A DNA stretch of 64,000 bases. It comes from Setaria digitata (taxonomy: Eukaryota > Nematoda > Chromadorea > Rhabditida > Setariidae). Both the position numbers and the translations under genes were made by a program. Shown piece after piece: positions 42,701 through 55,243 of the stretch. Under the pieces are notes generated by a model, which saw only the letters and a list, made by a program, of their open reading frames with translations, did not search any database and was not told where the DNA came from. The DNA is taken from assembly GCA_003640385.1 (NCBI GenBank), contig RCAB01000206.1:39580-103579 (forward strand), in the 5' to 3' direction. Position 1 is the stretch's first letter. Each line of letters starts with the position of its first letter.

Positions 42701-44807
42701 ACTGTGTCAGAAAGAAAGGGCTGGTAAAGCTAAACTGAAAGAAACCGTCCAGTTGAAAGAAGCGAAATGATCCTCTGCCCTCGGGAATACTATTCGGTCG
42801 TCTCTCCCTAGAGTTGCTTGATAACAAATTGATTTCAGCTGTCGCCTACAAGTAAGAAACGAATGCATCGATATCGCGAACATTTTTTATTTATTGTAAG
42901 AAGATCTCTTTATCTCCACATAATCTGCATAATATACAAATTTGAACACGACTTGTCGTATAATTAAGCCAACAGTGCCCTTGAATTGTCTTTAATAAGC
43001 CTCTTTATAATCGTACCATCTGAGGAAAACGATGTTGTTTTTATGTCACTTTTTGAATTCGGTAGGCCTTTGCAATTGTCGGACGATATATTGAACAGCT
43101 GAACAACCATCACTAAAAAGAGCTTTGTAATTGTTATAACTTGATCACTTAATCATCAAAAGGATGGCAGGTGAGCAAGATCAGTTTAGTTTTTCTTCTT
43201 CTTCTACAAACCATCCATTTAAAGTTACGATTTCTTTAAAGTGAAATCAAGCAAGGGAGACAGCAAGCGAATAGCTTACTAAGCAAATGAATAGTTACTA
43301 AGCAACTAAATTTTATAGACCTTCACATTATTTCAGAAAGTTTATCTATGCTATGCAAATTTCATTAACAAGTTGACAACACTAAGTACAAGGAACTAAC
43401 TATTCCTATAAATCCCCTCTCTTGCTATTTATGACCATGTCCCTATCAACATCTCTTTTTGGAGTTTTCATTCATTTACTTGTCAATTCCTAGCGACACA
43501 ATAACACATAAAATTTCCTAGCACTATTTGATTACAATGCTTGCTAGCAAAACACTATAACTGGGAGGAGTAAATGAAGATTTATTTTATAGCATTTCAT
43601 GGCAAAAAAAAAATTCATCGAATTCCTGAACCGTGTAAATAAATAGCTGTTAAAATAAATGGAAGTTATACAAAAAACAGAAATTTGTTTATACCATGTT
43701 TTACTACTATTTGCATATTTGTTATAGAATTTTGAAGATTGATGAGACTATGCAAACTTGCCAAACTAACTATTACCAGTCTCAAAGCAAACGAGTTTTT
43801 ATCAGAAAATATTGAAGATTTCCTAGATATTTGTCTTTCCAATTAGTTGTATAAGACAAAGTCAAATCCACTTCAGCATCCGGTCATTTGTCGATGGCAT
43901 AAAATTCAGTGTTCTTATTTTCAAATCAATTATACTTTGCTATTATTTTCCAACAAACGAATTAGAAATACAAAGTTAAAGTTTCAGGAACAGAAATCTC
44001 TTAAAAAAGCAAGTTTTTTATATGTGATCTTTCCTTCAAACTATTACTTGAACATCGTAGGCCAGCAGGATAATAATAGAGGCCACTATCAATAATATGA
44101 TTTTAAGATCAAAAAATGGTATGATTTAGAATGCATTTATCACTGAAAAAATTTCAAGTGAACAGTTTCCGCAGCATTTTTGTTGACACAAACATAATCA
44201 AAAAACTTTTCGGTCATGCAAATCGATGCAAATGTCACCATTTTTTTTAACTGAATCGACGCCTCTCTTTGATATTTAATAAAAGTACTTCATAAAAGCA
44301 TTGTCACATTTGCAAACTTCAACTTCTGAAAAACGACAGATTCATTATCCTGTTCTTGAAACACAACTCAGAAGTCGGTTCCGAAGTCCGTCCGCGGTGC
44401 CCCTCGGTCTCTCTGATCTTCCGTTCGAGCACTGTCCCACTTCTCTTCATTTCAGATGCGACTTCATTTCAAATTTGGACTTGACAAAGCTGCTTAAACA
44501 AACTGGACAGAAGTGAGAAAAATATAGCCGGAGAACAATGAGAGAGAAAATCATAACACACACAAACAACCATATTTCCAGTCTTCTATGAAAAACTCCA
44601 TTCCTTCACCATTTTCCTATATTTAACGGACCGCACTTGGGTCGGTTAGATTTTGGAATAGTTTTCTTACATAAATATTGTTCATTAATTGGTGGACGAT
44701 AGATTTATTTGGTGGGGCTGTCGTTCTTTCTTTTTTTCCTTATTTGTCTGTGGACCACAACTAATTTATAATTGTAATTTTAGATTTGAGAGAAGTGATA
44801 ATTGAAA
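39771..44807. other. 5-kb region between the divergent bre-3 and yju2 genes
   Basis: bre-3 leaves to the left and yju2 to the right, so both promoters should lie here. There is a C-rich stretch at 41180-41360 and a less AT-rich one at 44330-44480. Short frames (40561-40794, 41181-41366, 42627-42827, 43847-44095, 44301-44516) have no family match and unlikely composition. No RNA gene was recognised. Confidence 0.4.
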
Positions 44808-46949
44808 ATGACTGGCACGGAACGCAAAGTTTTCCAGGTTTATTTTTACATTCTAATTGTTGCAATTCAGTGATTTTGAATTCGCAGTAGATGAAGTTTT
44901 TAAATAGTGGTACCACTATCAAAAGAAATAACCCCCATTTGTCCCACTGGTAATGATGACTTCGGTGACAGGGCTTGACTGCTTGACATGACTGATCCGG
45001 CCTGTTAATGAAGGGAAGGGATAAAGACGATTGAAGAAATTCAATTGCACAGGTTGTACAACTTCAAAGTGGTATAAATCAATTATCTTCTAAATTCTAA
45101 AAACTACTAACATTTAGAATTGACTTTGTTGTTTTCGAAAGAATAATATTTTCAGAAATATTATCCGCCTGATTTTGATCCCTCGAAAATTCCACGAGCG
45201 AAAGGGCAGCGGAATAGACAATTTGTACAGCGTGTAATGGCACCTTATAATATGCAGTGTGACACTTGTCATGAGTATATATACAAAGTATGTTATATTC
45301 TGGTGTTAAATTAATTTGTGTTCATTTCGAAAATAAACCTTTATGACTTTTTAAGAATTCGTTGATCCTGAGCTAACTGGAAATGGTTCGAGATTTGAAT
45401 TTTTCATCAGAACTATATTGTTTCTCGATGCTTTTCTGCTTGAAATTTTAGAGAGACAAAGTAAATCCTTCATTTTCATCCAATTTCAGGGGAAGAAGTT
45501 TAACATGAGACGTGAAACGGCGGAAGGAGAAACTTATTTGGGATTGAAAATTTTTCGATTTTACTTCCGGTTATTTTTTGTTTTGGTATATCTCTAGTTC
45601 TCTTTTATTTGGAACTTCGCGGTTTCAAGCTTAACAACTTACAGCTGTCCAAACTGTCTAGCCGAAATAACGTTTAAAACGGATTTGGAGAACTGTGACT
45701 ACCAGCAGGAGCATGGAGCAACTCGCCTTTTCGAAGCCTTCAAGCTATATCAGCAAGAGGAGAAAGCAAAAGAAACGAAAGAGGAAGAAGAAAAGAAAGA
45801 TCCCATGAAAATGCTTGAGAAAAGAACAAAATTGAGTCGAGCCGAAATGGAAGCACTCGGTAAGTAAACGAATTAACCAAAGAGTAACAACATGTAGTGG
45901 GGATGGTTTTTTTTTTTTTCACATTTTTTACCTGATAATGCTTAACGATTGCACGTTAAGGTTGTCAATATTTTGATGCATGATACGAATGCATTATACG
46001 CAAGATTGTATAATTATATTACGCTCACATATAAGGAAGGTCACCACTTTGGAAAAGCTCTTAGTAATAATATTTCGCATTTCTTCTAAATTTTTTATTC
46101 TCATTAATGTAAACTAATTACTCTTTCGAATGTTATGCTTCTACACAGTCGATGTTATCACAGGTTTTGAATTGTAAATGTTTCAATCTACGCACACGAC
46201 CAAAAATTTGTCGGTACTGCTAACAAAGGTATGTTATGAATACTTCTGAAAACTAAAATTTAGATTCCAGGTAAGTTGGAGGAACTGCAGGAGACAAATC
46301 GACGCCATGAATCATATGGCCCGGACCAGTACTTGAAAAATTTAGCCGAAGTTCAAACAAAGGTAAATAGATTTATATCTACTAACTGAAATATTATAAT
46401 TCAAACCGCGGCAAATTTTTTGTCGTAACATTTATGGGAGTGAAAGTAATTCTGCTTCAGACTTTGCGGCAGCAGGAGAAAGAAGATGAGGAATTCATCC
46501 GGAAATTATATGGAAGGACGGAAGACGGTAGAGTTATTAAACGAATAACGGACGATGAAAATGGAGAAATGAATTTATCCAGGACTGTGAAACAAGAAAT
46601 AAAGCGGGAGTTTGTTGATGATCAGAAACCAGGTTGTTCTTTTACTAGCACAGTAAATTCAAAGCCAGGGACGACAGAACAGGATGTTGCGGTGGTATGT
46701 AAACGAACAACGCAGAAGGAACTTTTATCAAAAATTATTGTTGTCAAAAAACAAAGAACAGAAAGAAAGGAACAGGTGGGCGTGAAAACAGAAACCCAGG
46801 ATACAGTTGGCACTCCGGAGGATTTGTCGCAGCATTCAAAACAGTCGAGAACAACTGAAAAAAATGATAAAAAACCACTACCTATTTCAGCAGCACCATC
46901 TGTCCTTCAGAGCTTGGCGAATTATTGCAGTGATTCTAATAGTGATTAA
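44808..46949 (+). CDS. yju2: Splicing factor YJU2 (CCDC94/Cwf16 family)
   Basis: Six exons, all in phase: 44808-44837, 45156-45287, 45490-45569, 45645-45859, 46271-46362 and 46461-46949, giving 345 residues. YJU2 joins the activated spliceosome with the Prp19 complex and promotes branching at the first catalytic step. The conserved N-terminal half is clear: [19 protein letters not shown], the zinc-binding pairs CDTC (about residue 43) and CPNC (about 82), the block [29 protein letters not shown] and [10 protein letters not shown] charged coiled-coil segment follows, then a low-complexity Lys/Glu-rich tail, usual for the family. TAATTTTAG about 27 bases before the ATG looks like a trans-splice site. 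AATAAA at 46983-46988 is a likely polyadenylation signal. It is convergent with mat-3. Confidence 0.93.
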
Positions 46950-47025
46950 TTTTTTTCACTGATTTAGATGAACACGTATTCAAATAAAAACAATTATCTC
47001 ATTTTCAGATTTCAGGCTCACCAAA

Positions 47026-47573
47026 ATGAATGAGATCAGTGAAAAACTTAGTTCCTAGTTAAGTTCCACTTCAGAATTATGAGGTGAGAAGCAAAGAGCA
47101 GAAACAATAGTTTGATCAAAGGGAGAATTTGCATAGGAATCTTGAGGTTTTTTGCTCCGATTTTTGTTTTTGAAAAATTAGAACGTGAATTCATTCATTC
47201 CTAGGATACGACGTAAAAAATAGAATGGATTTGATAAATTTCGGATGACTTTTGTTCGCAAGAGTACTGCCTCCAAAATTAGAAGCACTCATTTCTCAGG
47301 AAAAGTTATTAGAGGAAATTGAGGCTGAAAAGCCATTTTGTTCTGTGGAATTTGATTTTAGGACGGAAAGCTCTAGCTTTCTAAATGGTTAAAATTATTT
47401 TAATTAAAATATATTCAGGCCTAGTGAAGTTTGTCAGGAAAAATGTGTAGGCTTTTAGTAATGGACTTCAATATGAAGCATTTAACGATGAATCGTCGGA
47501 AACATCAGAAGTGTCAGATGAGATAGCCATTTCTGCTTCGCCTTCTTCGATTGTAGGTGTCCGGAAACCATGA
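47026..47573 (+). CDS. Small gene of unknown function between yju2 and mat-3
   Basis: An ATG at 47026 follows TCATTTTCAG, an acceptor with no upstream coding exon. Exon 1 (47026-47050, MNEISEKL) joins in phase 1 to exon 2 (47265-47387). Exon 2 reads clearly as protein (LPPKLEALISQEKLLEE, then KPFCSVEFDFRTESSSF). A third coding-like piece, 47459-47573, reads NDESSETSEVSDE, then SASPSSIVGVRKP and a stop. The junction from exon 2 to this piece is unsolved: the phases disagree unless an 11-base exon at 47418-47428 and a 30-base intron are used. Alternatively exon 2 continues into GLVKFVRKNV and stops there. The product would be a small acidic protein of about 60-95 residues. I do not recognise it. 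The gene sits in the 755-base gap between convergent genes, close behind yju2 on the same strand. Confidence 0.55.
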
Positions 47574-47703
47574 AGAGGACTATAAAAGATTCGTGCATTG
47601 CAGAAACTAATTTCGAAGAACAAATTTTCTCGACATAAAAGTTGCTCTTATTTAATCTGATCTAATCCATCACGGATTATGAGATCTTGATGAAACAGTT
47701 AGC

Positions 47704-50700
47704 TTACGTTGAATTCCCTGGAGGTAAAACACGAATTCCTTGACACTGCACACTTCCAGGATGCATAGCTACTACTGGTGTTGCATTTGATGCAGCTACA
47801 ACTGTTTCAGGTAACACGCTCTGTCGATGATGCAACTGACTTATTTGTCGCAACGTATTCCGCCCTTCTTCTTTTGTCTGAAATTGAACTTGATTAACTG
47901 CCACAATAAACTGAAAAAACATCACTTTTAAGGACGGTTTTTTAAGGATGTTTTCACATTCCCTGGAAAATGAACGTACGGTATCATATTCTAGACAACG
48001 CTGGGCAAATGGAGTAGCTGTATCGAGATCGCCTTTCTTCAGATAATACTTGGCGAGGAAAGAACAACATGTTGCAATATTATTCAGATCATCCATCTGT
48101 AAATTTTGGTGTGCAGAATCGTACGAAGAGAAAATGATGATTAATACTGGATAGGGAACTACTCTTTTCAGCAATTGTTGAAAAAATATACAAGTTCTCT
48201 ACTTACGAATTCTTCACCATAAACGTTCAAATATTTTTCATAGATTAGTGCGGCCTGGTCATTGTCATTACACTTCGCATAAAGTCTGCAAAACAAGTCG
48301 AGCGAATTGAAGTTCTGAAGGGAAATGCTGTATTTGCACCTAGTTTAAAAATATATGAAGTAGACTGACAAATACGGAAAACATCAAATATTTCTCACTT
48401 CCCAAGAAGCATAAGCGCAGTTCCTTCGACATCTCCAACTTTATAAGCTTTTAGGAAACATTTCTGAGCATCGGGAATTTGACTAAGTCGAACATAAACT
48501 TCGCCAAGCGCAACTAACATACGTGAGTCATCGGGTCTGCAAAGCTAGGGAGGTGAAGTTTTTAACTACTAGATATCTAGAATCGATCCCAGAAATTGTG
48601 TGCTGTTAGAATTGTGACGAGTTTTATCGTGGCCGTAAAGCCACACTGTACCCAGCAGGAGCTTACCTGATCTATTTAAAAAGATTCTGTCAGTAGTTTT
48701 TGTATTCTGTCATACCATATCGTATTGTTTATATTATTATATTATATGCATCAGTATTCCATCATTTTTTTTTTATTCTATCAGTAGTTATCAGTAATCA
48801 GCAGTTTTTCGCAACGAACTCTACTTTAAACGACGATATTCCAGTTCAGTTTAAAAATAATGAATAACGCAGCTCTTACTTGCACTTGTGGGCTTGCTGG
48901 TAGTAGTAAAGTGAGTATGAAGGCATTTTCAGGATATCATAAAGCTGACCCAAACCATACCAACCGCGATAGTCATGTGAATCAGCTTCTAAACACCGAG
49001 CATTGTTTGAATCAGCTAATTAAAGTGCATCGAATATGGTTTCAGTCCCTAATTTCACATCCACCAAAGACAGATCTCATTCTTATAGTTTTAACATTTT
49101 CCTGTGTAGCAGCAAATAGCGCTGAATACCGCTGTTTTCATTCACTTCAGGAATTAACTCCAGACTTAACATGTTTTAATATAAACAACGCGTACCAATT
49201 GCTTTTCGATATGCAAGGCATGCAGCTGGATTATTTTTCTGCTCCATAAACTCATGTCCAATTAGCGTCCATGCTGCTGCATTATTAGGATTCAGTTTGA
49301 GTGAGCGTTGCAAAAAAACAACTGCTTTCTCATGTTCTCCTCTTAAACTATAGTAATTGGCTGAAATTCAAGTCTTGATGAAACTCTTCGGAATTTTGCA
49401 AGTAACGTCGGTCAACTTCTGATTCTTTTTTGACTCAGGATTTAATTCTTTTTACGCTTATCTTCCCATTGATTGTAGTAATAAAAAACTTACCTACTAT
49501 GCAACATGTTTCCCAGCAGAATTTGTGTGTCTTGAAGAAACTGTGAGCAAGATCGGCCAAATCCGACCGAGAACCCTATAAGGATTGGAAATCTAATATT
49601 TAGGAAAGAATAAAGTATTAAACAAAAATTCAAGTATCTAAGAAAACTGAACGTTTTTAAAATAATCATTTGAAAGAAATTAATTCGGCATGATCTCGAA
49701 AAATATCATTCGACTTACTCGGACATATAAAGAGTCAGAGAATAGATGCATCTGTTCCACACGATATGGATCAATTTTACGCACTTTTTTGAAAAACTCC
49801 AACGCCATATCATGTTCTGAATTAAAAATGCACCAAAACTTGAGATAAGTTCATGTTCACAAAAGTTTTTTAGTAGCAACTATTCTCTTAGTAACCTTGC
49901 ATATTATTTAACGAAGCAGCAGCCTGGTTCATAATGTAAGGCATATTTGGGAAACCGCATTCGCTTAATTTTTCATACTGTTCCAAAGCATTCTTGTGCA
50001 ACTGAAATCGAGAAAGCATTCCTGCTTTGAAGAACTGATACATCCAATGTTCATCCGAAGCATATGCCTCTGTTTCAGCCTGTAGCAGCAATAAGTAAAG
50101 CGTAAATGTCCTTTCAAAATAAGACTGGATAAGTTCTTTCAAGTTGGAAGTAAATTCAAAGGTGAGGCAACTTGATTTTCCAATTCATGGGTCACCAATA
50201 TTTTTTACTATAACAAGGAAAATTCTAATTGAAAAAAAATTTCTGGACGAAGTATTTATTACCTCATCCACAGAATCAACAAGCATAATTAACTCCTCCC
50301 ATGATGGCCACATTGCTCGGTTCAATGATACCGATTCAAGGAACGCTTCCTTTGCCTTTTCTTTCAGTTTTAGACTACAACGTACCTTTCCAAGACTGCA
50401 ATAGTTCCTCTTATCTCGAACGCCAGATAACCAGAAATCACCTTGTCATCTCTAAGCTAATATAAAATCGTTTTGTTTAGGTTAGCTGTGGTACATTACA
50501 GTGTTTTCTTTTAAAGCGTTATAGTAAATGAAAACAAACATGTAGAGAAGAAACGTATCGAAATATTCCGGATAAGAACTACCCAGTAAGCACAATTCAT
50601 TATGAAGTTCCTTAAGTTCGGAATCATCATATTCTATTCGACCAATTGAATCTGCTTCAGTTTCAAGTCGATTATGTTCACACGCCTATTATTAGAACAA

Positions 50701-51809
50701 GTTAGAACTCAACAATGCTAATAAAACAATGTTTAATGAATAATGCTCCAAGAAATGCTGAATATTTTTACGTGCCTTCATTAAACTGCGAATTAAAAGA
50801 GTCTTGACGCTGACTTATGTCAACTCAAAATGTCTAACCAACAGTAATTTAATTGAATCTGACACTTCATATAGCCATTCTCTGAGAACAGCACAAAATG
50901 CTCCAGTTTTTCTTTTCGATATTATCAGTTTCGAAAACCCATTTTGATTTGAAAAAATAGAAAAACAGCTTAACCAAATATCGTGCCCAATAATACATGA
51001 AGCGATTATAGGGTGATTCATCTTTTATTTGTCTCAAGAAGTAAGCAGCTCGATAAAATTCACGTTTTTTGATTAATGCTCTTCCTACAAAAAATCCAAT
51101 GGTTTTGAAAAAAAAAAGCTGTTTATTGATAGTTTCAAGTTGAATGACTCTGTAACAAAATATAATGAGGAATTCATTATTAAAAATATAATTCCATCTT
51201 ATTATGAGACTGCAATGGATTTCTCTTCAGCCTATTTCATTAGAGTTTAATCAAGAATTGGATAAAATCCATGCTTCTGGAACTAATTACAAAAATCCTT
51301 ATTAAAAGAGCTAAAACATATCCAGCTAAAACACCATACTGTGCATCCACCAACATTAAATACACAGTACCTACTATAAAGCAGTTTTGCAATCTTTTAC
51401 TTGAATCCTGTTTTAATAAGTACTTTTTCTAGAGAACAATGAGTAATTTGCGAGAGAAAGTCATAAAAACGCACCAAAAACAATAACTTTTGCCAAATGT
51501 GGTTTGACCATTCTGCAGTCTGGTTCTGCTACCTCTGGTTCTGCCAGCTTATGCTTCACATAAGAATTATGCCAATCCTCGTTGACATAAAACAACATTT
51601 CGCTAGCCCTGCAACAAACAAAACAGATAGCACCAAATAAGGCTTGCATTTTGAGGAATTAACATCTGCAAAATCATTGAATTGAAAATTGAAAAACGGA
51701 AAATTCAGAAAAACCATTGCTCTGCGTCCACCAAACATCGTAACTCAGACTCCTTGACAAGCCAATGGAGATCGGTTATAACGGTAACACCATCAACCCT
51801 CAGACTCAT
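47704..51809 (-). CDS. mat-3: Anaphase-promoting complex subunit 8 (CDC23/MAT-3)
   Basis: Fourteen minus-strand exons, all in phase: 51809-51715, 51608-51475, 51084-50975, 50685-50583, 50441-50263, 50079-49896, 49816-49719, 49575-49494, 49360-49196, 48988-48880, 48536-48399, 48285-48207, 48096-47980 and 47877-47704, giving 588 residues (human 597). It is a TPR scaffold subunit of the APC/C ubiquitin ligase that drives the metaphase-anaphase step. TPR repeats cover nearly the whole protein. Clear family blocks are [94 protein letters not shown] and [29 protein letters not shown] ends two bases before the ATG, which suggests trans-splicing. The last intron (47979-47878) is 102 bases, in frame and free of stops. 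Confidence 0.94.
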
Positions 51810-53436
51810 TACTGCAAAAATAGAAGTAGGCAGCTGTTTTAAATTTGCCCACAATAAAGCAGAAGATAACATGTTTAATTCACTTAAATACAATACTGTG
51901 ACCTATTATGCCTTTGAGACTAGTTACAAAAATCCCTATTAAAACGATTTCATCATAAAAATTGAACTCTTATAAAAAGTAGAAAAATCTTCATGCGCCC
52001 CATTTAAAAATGCAGCTCAAGCCTTAGTTTATCTAAAAACCATCTGCACTTTTCTCTTTACCGTAGACTACTGCAATATCTCAGAAAGCAGAAAAAGCAG
52101 GACACTTTGAAGTGACAGTCAGATACAACAAAGACCCAGTTTTTCCAGTGTCTTTTTGTCTTATCCATATTTCTAACCACAACTGGTAAAGTGATACAGT
52201 GCCATGCATAGCTGACATGATCTAAAAAAAAAGTATTTTATGAATGGATGATTTTCGACAAACATATGATTCTCTCATCACCAATCACCATCAGTTAGCA
52301 CCACTTAGATAAAATTTCCAAGATTATATACTAGGAAAAATGTCAACCATAGAGCTAAAAGTTTTATTCTTAGCGAGATATTTCACCGGTCCTAATAAGT
52401 TACACAGAAGCGTTAGGTATCAGACTAATAGTTATCAATTAAAACGACTAAAAACAATGAAACGCAAACAATATAATTTGCGTACATATATTTGGGAATT
52501 TACAAAGTCATAAATAGAAAGACCACATTCAGTTGTAGAGCTTTTCAAAATTTGCTATGTTTAAATCACATCTTATGAGATATGAAAACACTAAATACCT
52601 GGAAAAAATAACCAATCCTAACCTCACGCACAAGAAATACATTACGTTTCATGAAATTATATAAGCAAAACTAATGAAAAGAGCTTTATCGAAGAAAAAT
52701 GACAGTACTATTCAGAAGACATCTAAAACTGAAAAAAGACATAAACTTATCCGTGAAAGGTAAACAAAACTCTATGCAGCAACTAATGGAAATTACTATT
52801 ATAATAATTAAGAAATAATAACACAAGGAAGTAAGGTATGATTCACAACTGTCAGTTTGCTAATCTTATACTACTGGAAACCCTTCACTGCGTGCTGAAG
52901 TTATTATCTAGAAATTCCATGGCAATTTTCATAAGTTCAAAATAAAATGCAATTTCAGTTCTCAACAAGAATAAACTGACAATCAGTTCGGAAAAAATTC
53001 TAGAAGTAAAAACATGGCTTCAACTTTCGACAATCACCCAATTTTTTTCTCCTCTTAAATTTTTTTCAAACTTTCGTGCGATACTGTAAGTTTAAAAAAG
53101 GTGTGAACAAAAGTGAAAAAAACAATTTAAGAAAGACGGAAACAAAGAAAGGAATTTATCACATTTTTACGGAGTCTTTCAGGACAAATTTTTGAAAAGA
53201 GAATGAAAATGACTTTTTACAGCTATTCTTTCAAAATATTATGCGGAGGGAAGGGGTGGGGGGTGAGTCAGAGATAGTTCACTCTGCCGTAAAACCCAAT
53301 TCTGCCGAATATATTAGCTTCAGTTTCCCAACGATAAACAATGTTATCAACTCGACTCCACAAATTACGACAATAAATATTTTCAAGCCTATTTAAGCAT
53401 AAATGCAACAAAGACCACGAAAAGGACAGAAAAAAA

Positions 53437-53481
<45 letters not shown>

Positions 53482-53600
53482 NAATGAATGAATTTTGTAA
53501 GAGAATACAAATTTTCTACGCTTCAGAGTATTTCCATTAATGCTACGAATAAAATTTGTTATCAAAAGAAGAAATAATAAAAAGCTAGAAAGAACTATTC
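51810..53600. other. Gap between mat-3 and sqv-3
   Basis: About 1.8 kb, A-rich on the plus strand. It holds the promoter of mat-3 and the 3' flank of sqv-3. No frame with family support was seen. Confidence 0.4.
53438..53484. repeat. Poly-A run with an ambiguous base (N at 53482)
   Basis: Forty-four A residues are followed by one N and two more A. It lies just 3' of sqv-3 on the coding strand. The N shows that the assembler could not resolve the homopolymer length. Confidence 0.95.
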
Positions 53601-55243
53601 CTATGTAAGTATCTTGCAGTAATCTGTCCATTTTAAATCACATTCTAACTCAATATTGAGCACTGAAACCACTGTTCCCTTTCGGAAATTAAGCAATTTT
53701 CGCCCAATAATACGATATTTCACAGAATGCAAACCACTAATGCGGTCTCTTTTGCGAGCCATCTAAAAGAACTCCCAATTTCACATTTTGCTTTAACTAT
53801 ATATGATGCCAAAGGCGGCAAAATAACTTGATTGTATCATTTCTTTAAATCCATTTACAATACTTTGAATAAGAGAAATGAATCTTACTTGCTTTTGATT
53901 CCCATATTTCTTAGAATCTCTCTTCCGCAGTTTTGGATCATGTATATGACGAAAAGTATTAGAACGATTTGTTGTTAAATTCATTGGCCTTTGCAGAGAT
54001 GCCAGCAAATTTGCATCTCTTAAAGTCAAGTAAAGTCTTTAAAAACCAAGAAATGCAAACACATTTTAGCAACTCAAATTACTGCTTCCATCTTCTACCA
54101 AAGAATATGTTCCTCTAACACTCTAAGTTCCCTCTTTATAATTTTAAACTACAGTTCTAAAACATGATTACCTTAGACGAAGATAAAATTCGTCGTCTTC
54201 CATACCCCAGCCCCAATACTTATTTGACATGCCATCCATTATTCTATAATCATTCATGGTTAAAATCACAATACCGCCGACAAACTTCGTGTAATTGTAC
54301 CTATAAATAAATTTTAGAGGTATGATAAAAAAAGTTTTAATATTTCACGCAGATAGAGCAAATATATAAAAGTTACTTTGGATGATAATCGGGAGAAGAT
54401 ATGTGCCGAATAATACCTTGTCCTGGATAAGAATAATCTAATTGCGGATTCAGAGGTAAAAGATCAACATCATGCATAGCCATATAATCGCACCCCACCT
54501 AAAACAAGAAGAGCAGAAAACTAAAACACTTTAAAATTATCAACTTTATTTTATTAAGCATACATGTGTGTTTTCTATTACCTGTCCACAACATAAAAAA
54601 TGCAGAGAACATATGATATTAAAGGGGAAAAAATCAGAAAAAAAAACACAATTACTAAAAACAATATTTTTAACAAATAAACTGATTTGGAAAAGAAGAC
54701 GATTACCCGATCTGCTTCATACCAACCAACATTAATCAGTGATGCTCGATTAAATCTTAGCACATCCGTCTGATTTAAGATAATTATCTTGTGAGCAATA
54801 CTTTGTTTATTGAGGAAATCATCGATATGGGGAAGAAATATCTCCAGTTCCGCCTCTCGGTCACGATATGGCACCAATACACATAGCAGATGAGTTGAAA
54901 TGGGACTTCTGAGCGGAACATGCCTGGAAATTCTGCAAAATTGGAAAATCAATCCAGGGAAGTTGACTCAATTTTGATTAACAATTTAAAAAAAAAAAAA
55001 AAGAAAGAAAAATATACTCCAGTCCCAGCATTCAATCCCGGACTTTCCTAGCGATTTTACACAAAGGTGACATGTACAATAGTAGAATATAAAAAAAAAA
55101 AAAAAAAAAAACTTACCAGTGAAAAAGCTGATAATCGGAATCAACATAATTCTTCCAGCTTCCAATAATAAAGAATGTGAGAACTACACTGATGATGAAG
55201 ATCAAAGTAGATTCTTTTTTCAAAGAATTTTTTTTACGTACAA
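53601..55243 (-). CDS. sqv-3: Xylosylprotein beta-1,4-galactosyltransferase (SQV-3/B4GALT7), 5' end not found
   Basis: Six minus-strand exons in phase: 55243-55117, 54923-54707, 54498-54377, 54300-54172, 54018-53889 and 53762-53601 (stop). This Golgi type II enzyme adds the first galactose to xylose in the glycosaminoglycan linker. The most upstream exon encodes a basic stretch and the membrane anchor ([17 protein letters not shown]). It has no ATG and enters in phase 1, so at least one 5' exon lies farther right. Catalytic features: [22 protein letters not shown], the metal motif in [18 protein letters not shown], the acceptor/donor motif [10 protein letters not shown], and FRHIHDP before the tail. 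Loss of the gene in C. elegans blocks vulval invagination and cytokinesis through chondroitin loss. The acceptor at 54923, not the nearer AG at 54933, is needed because the latter would create a stop. Confidence 0.9.
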
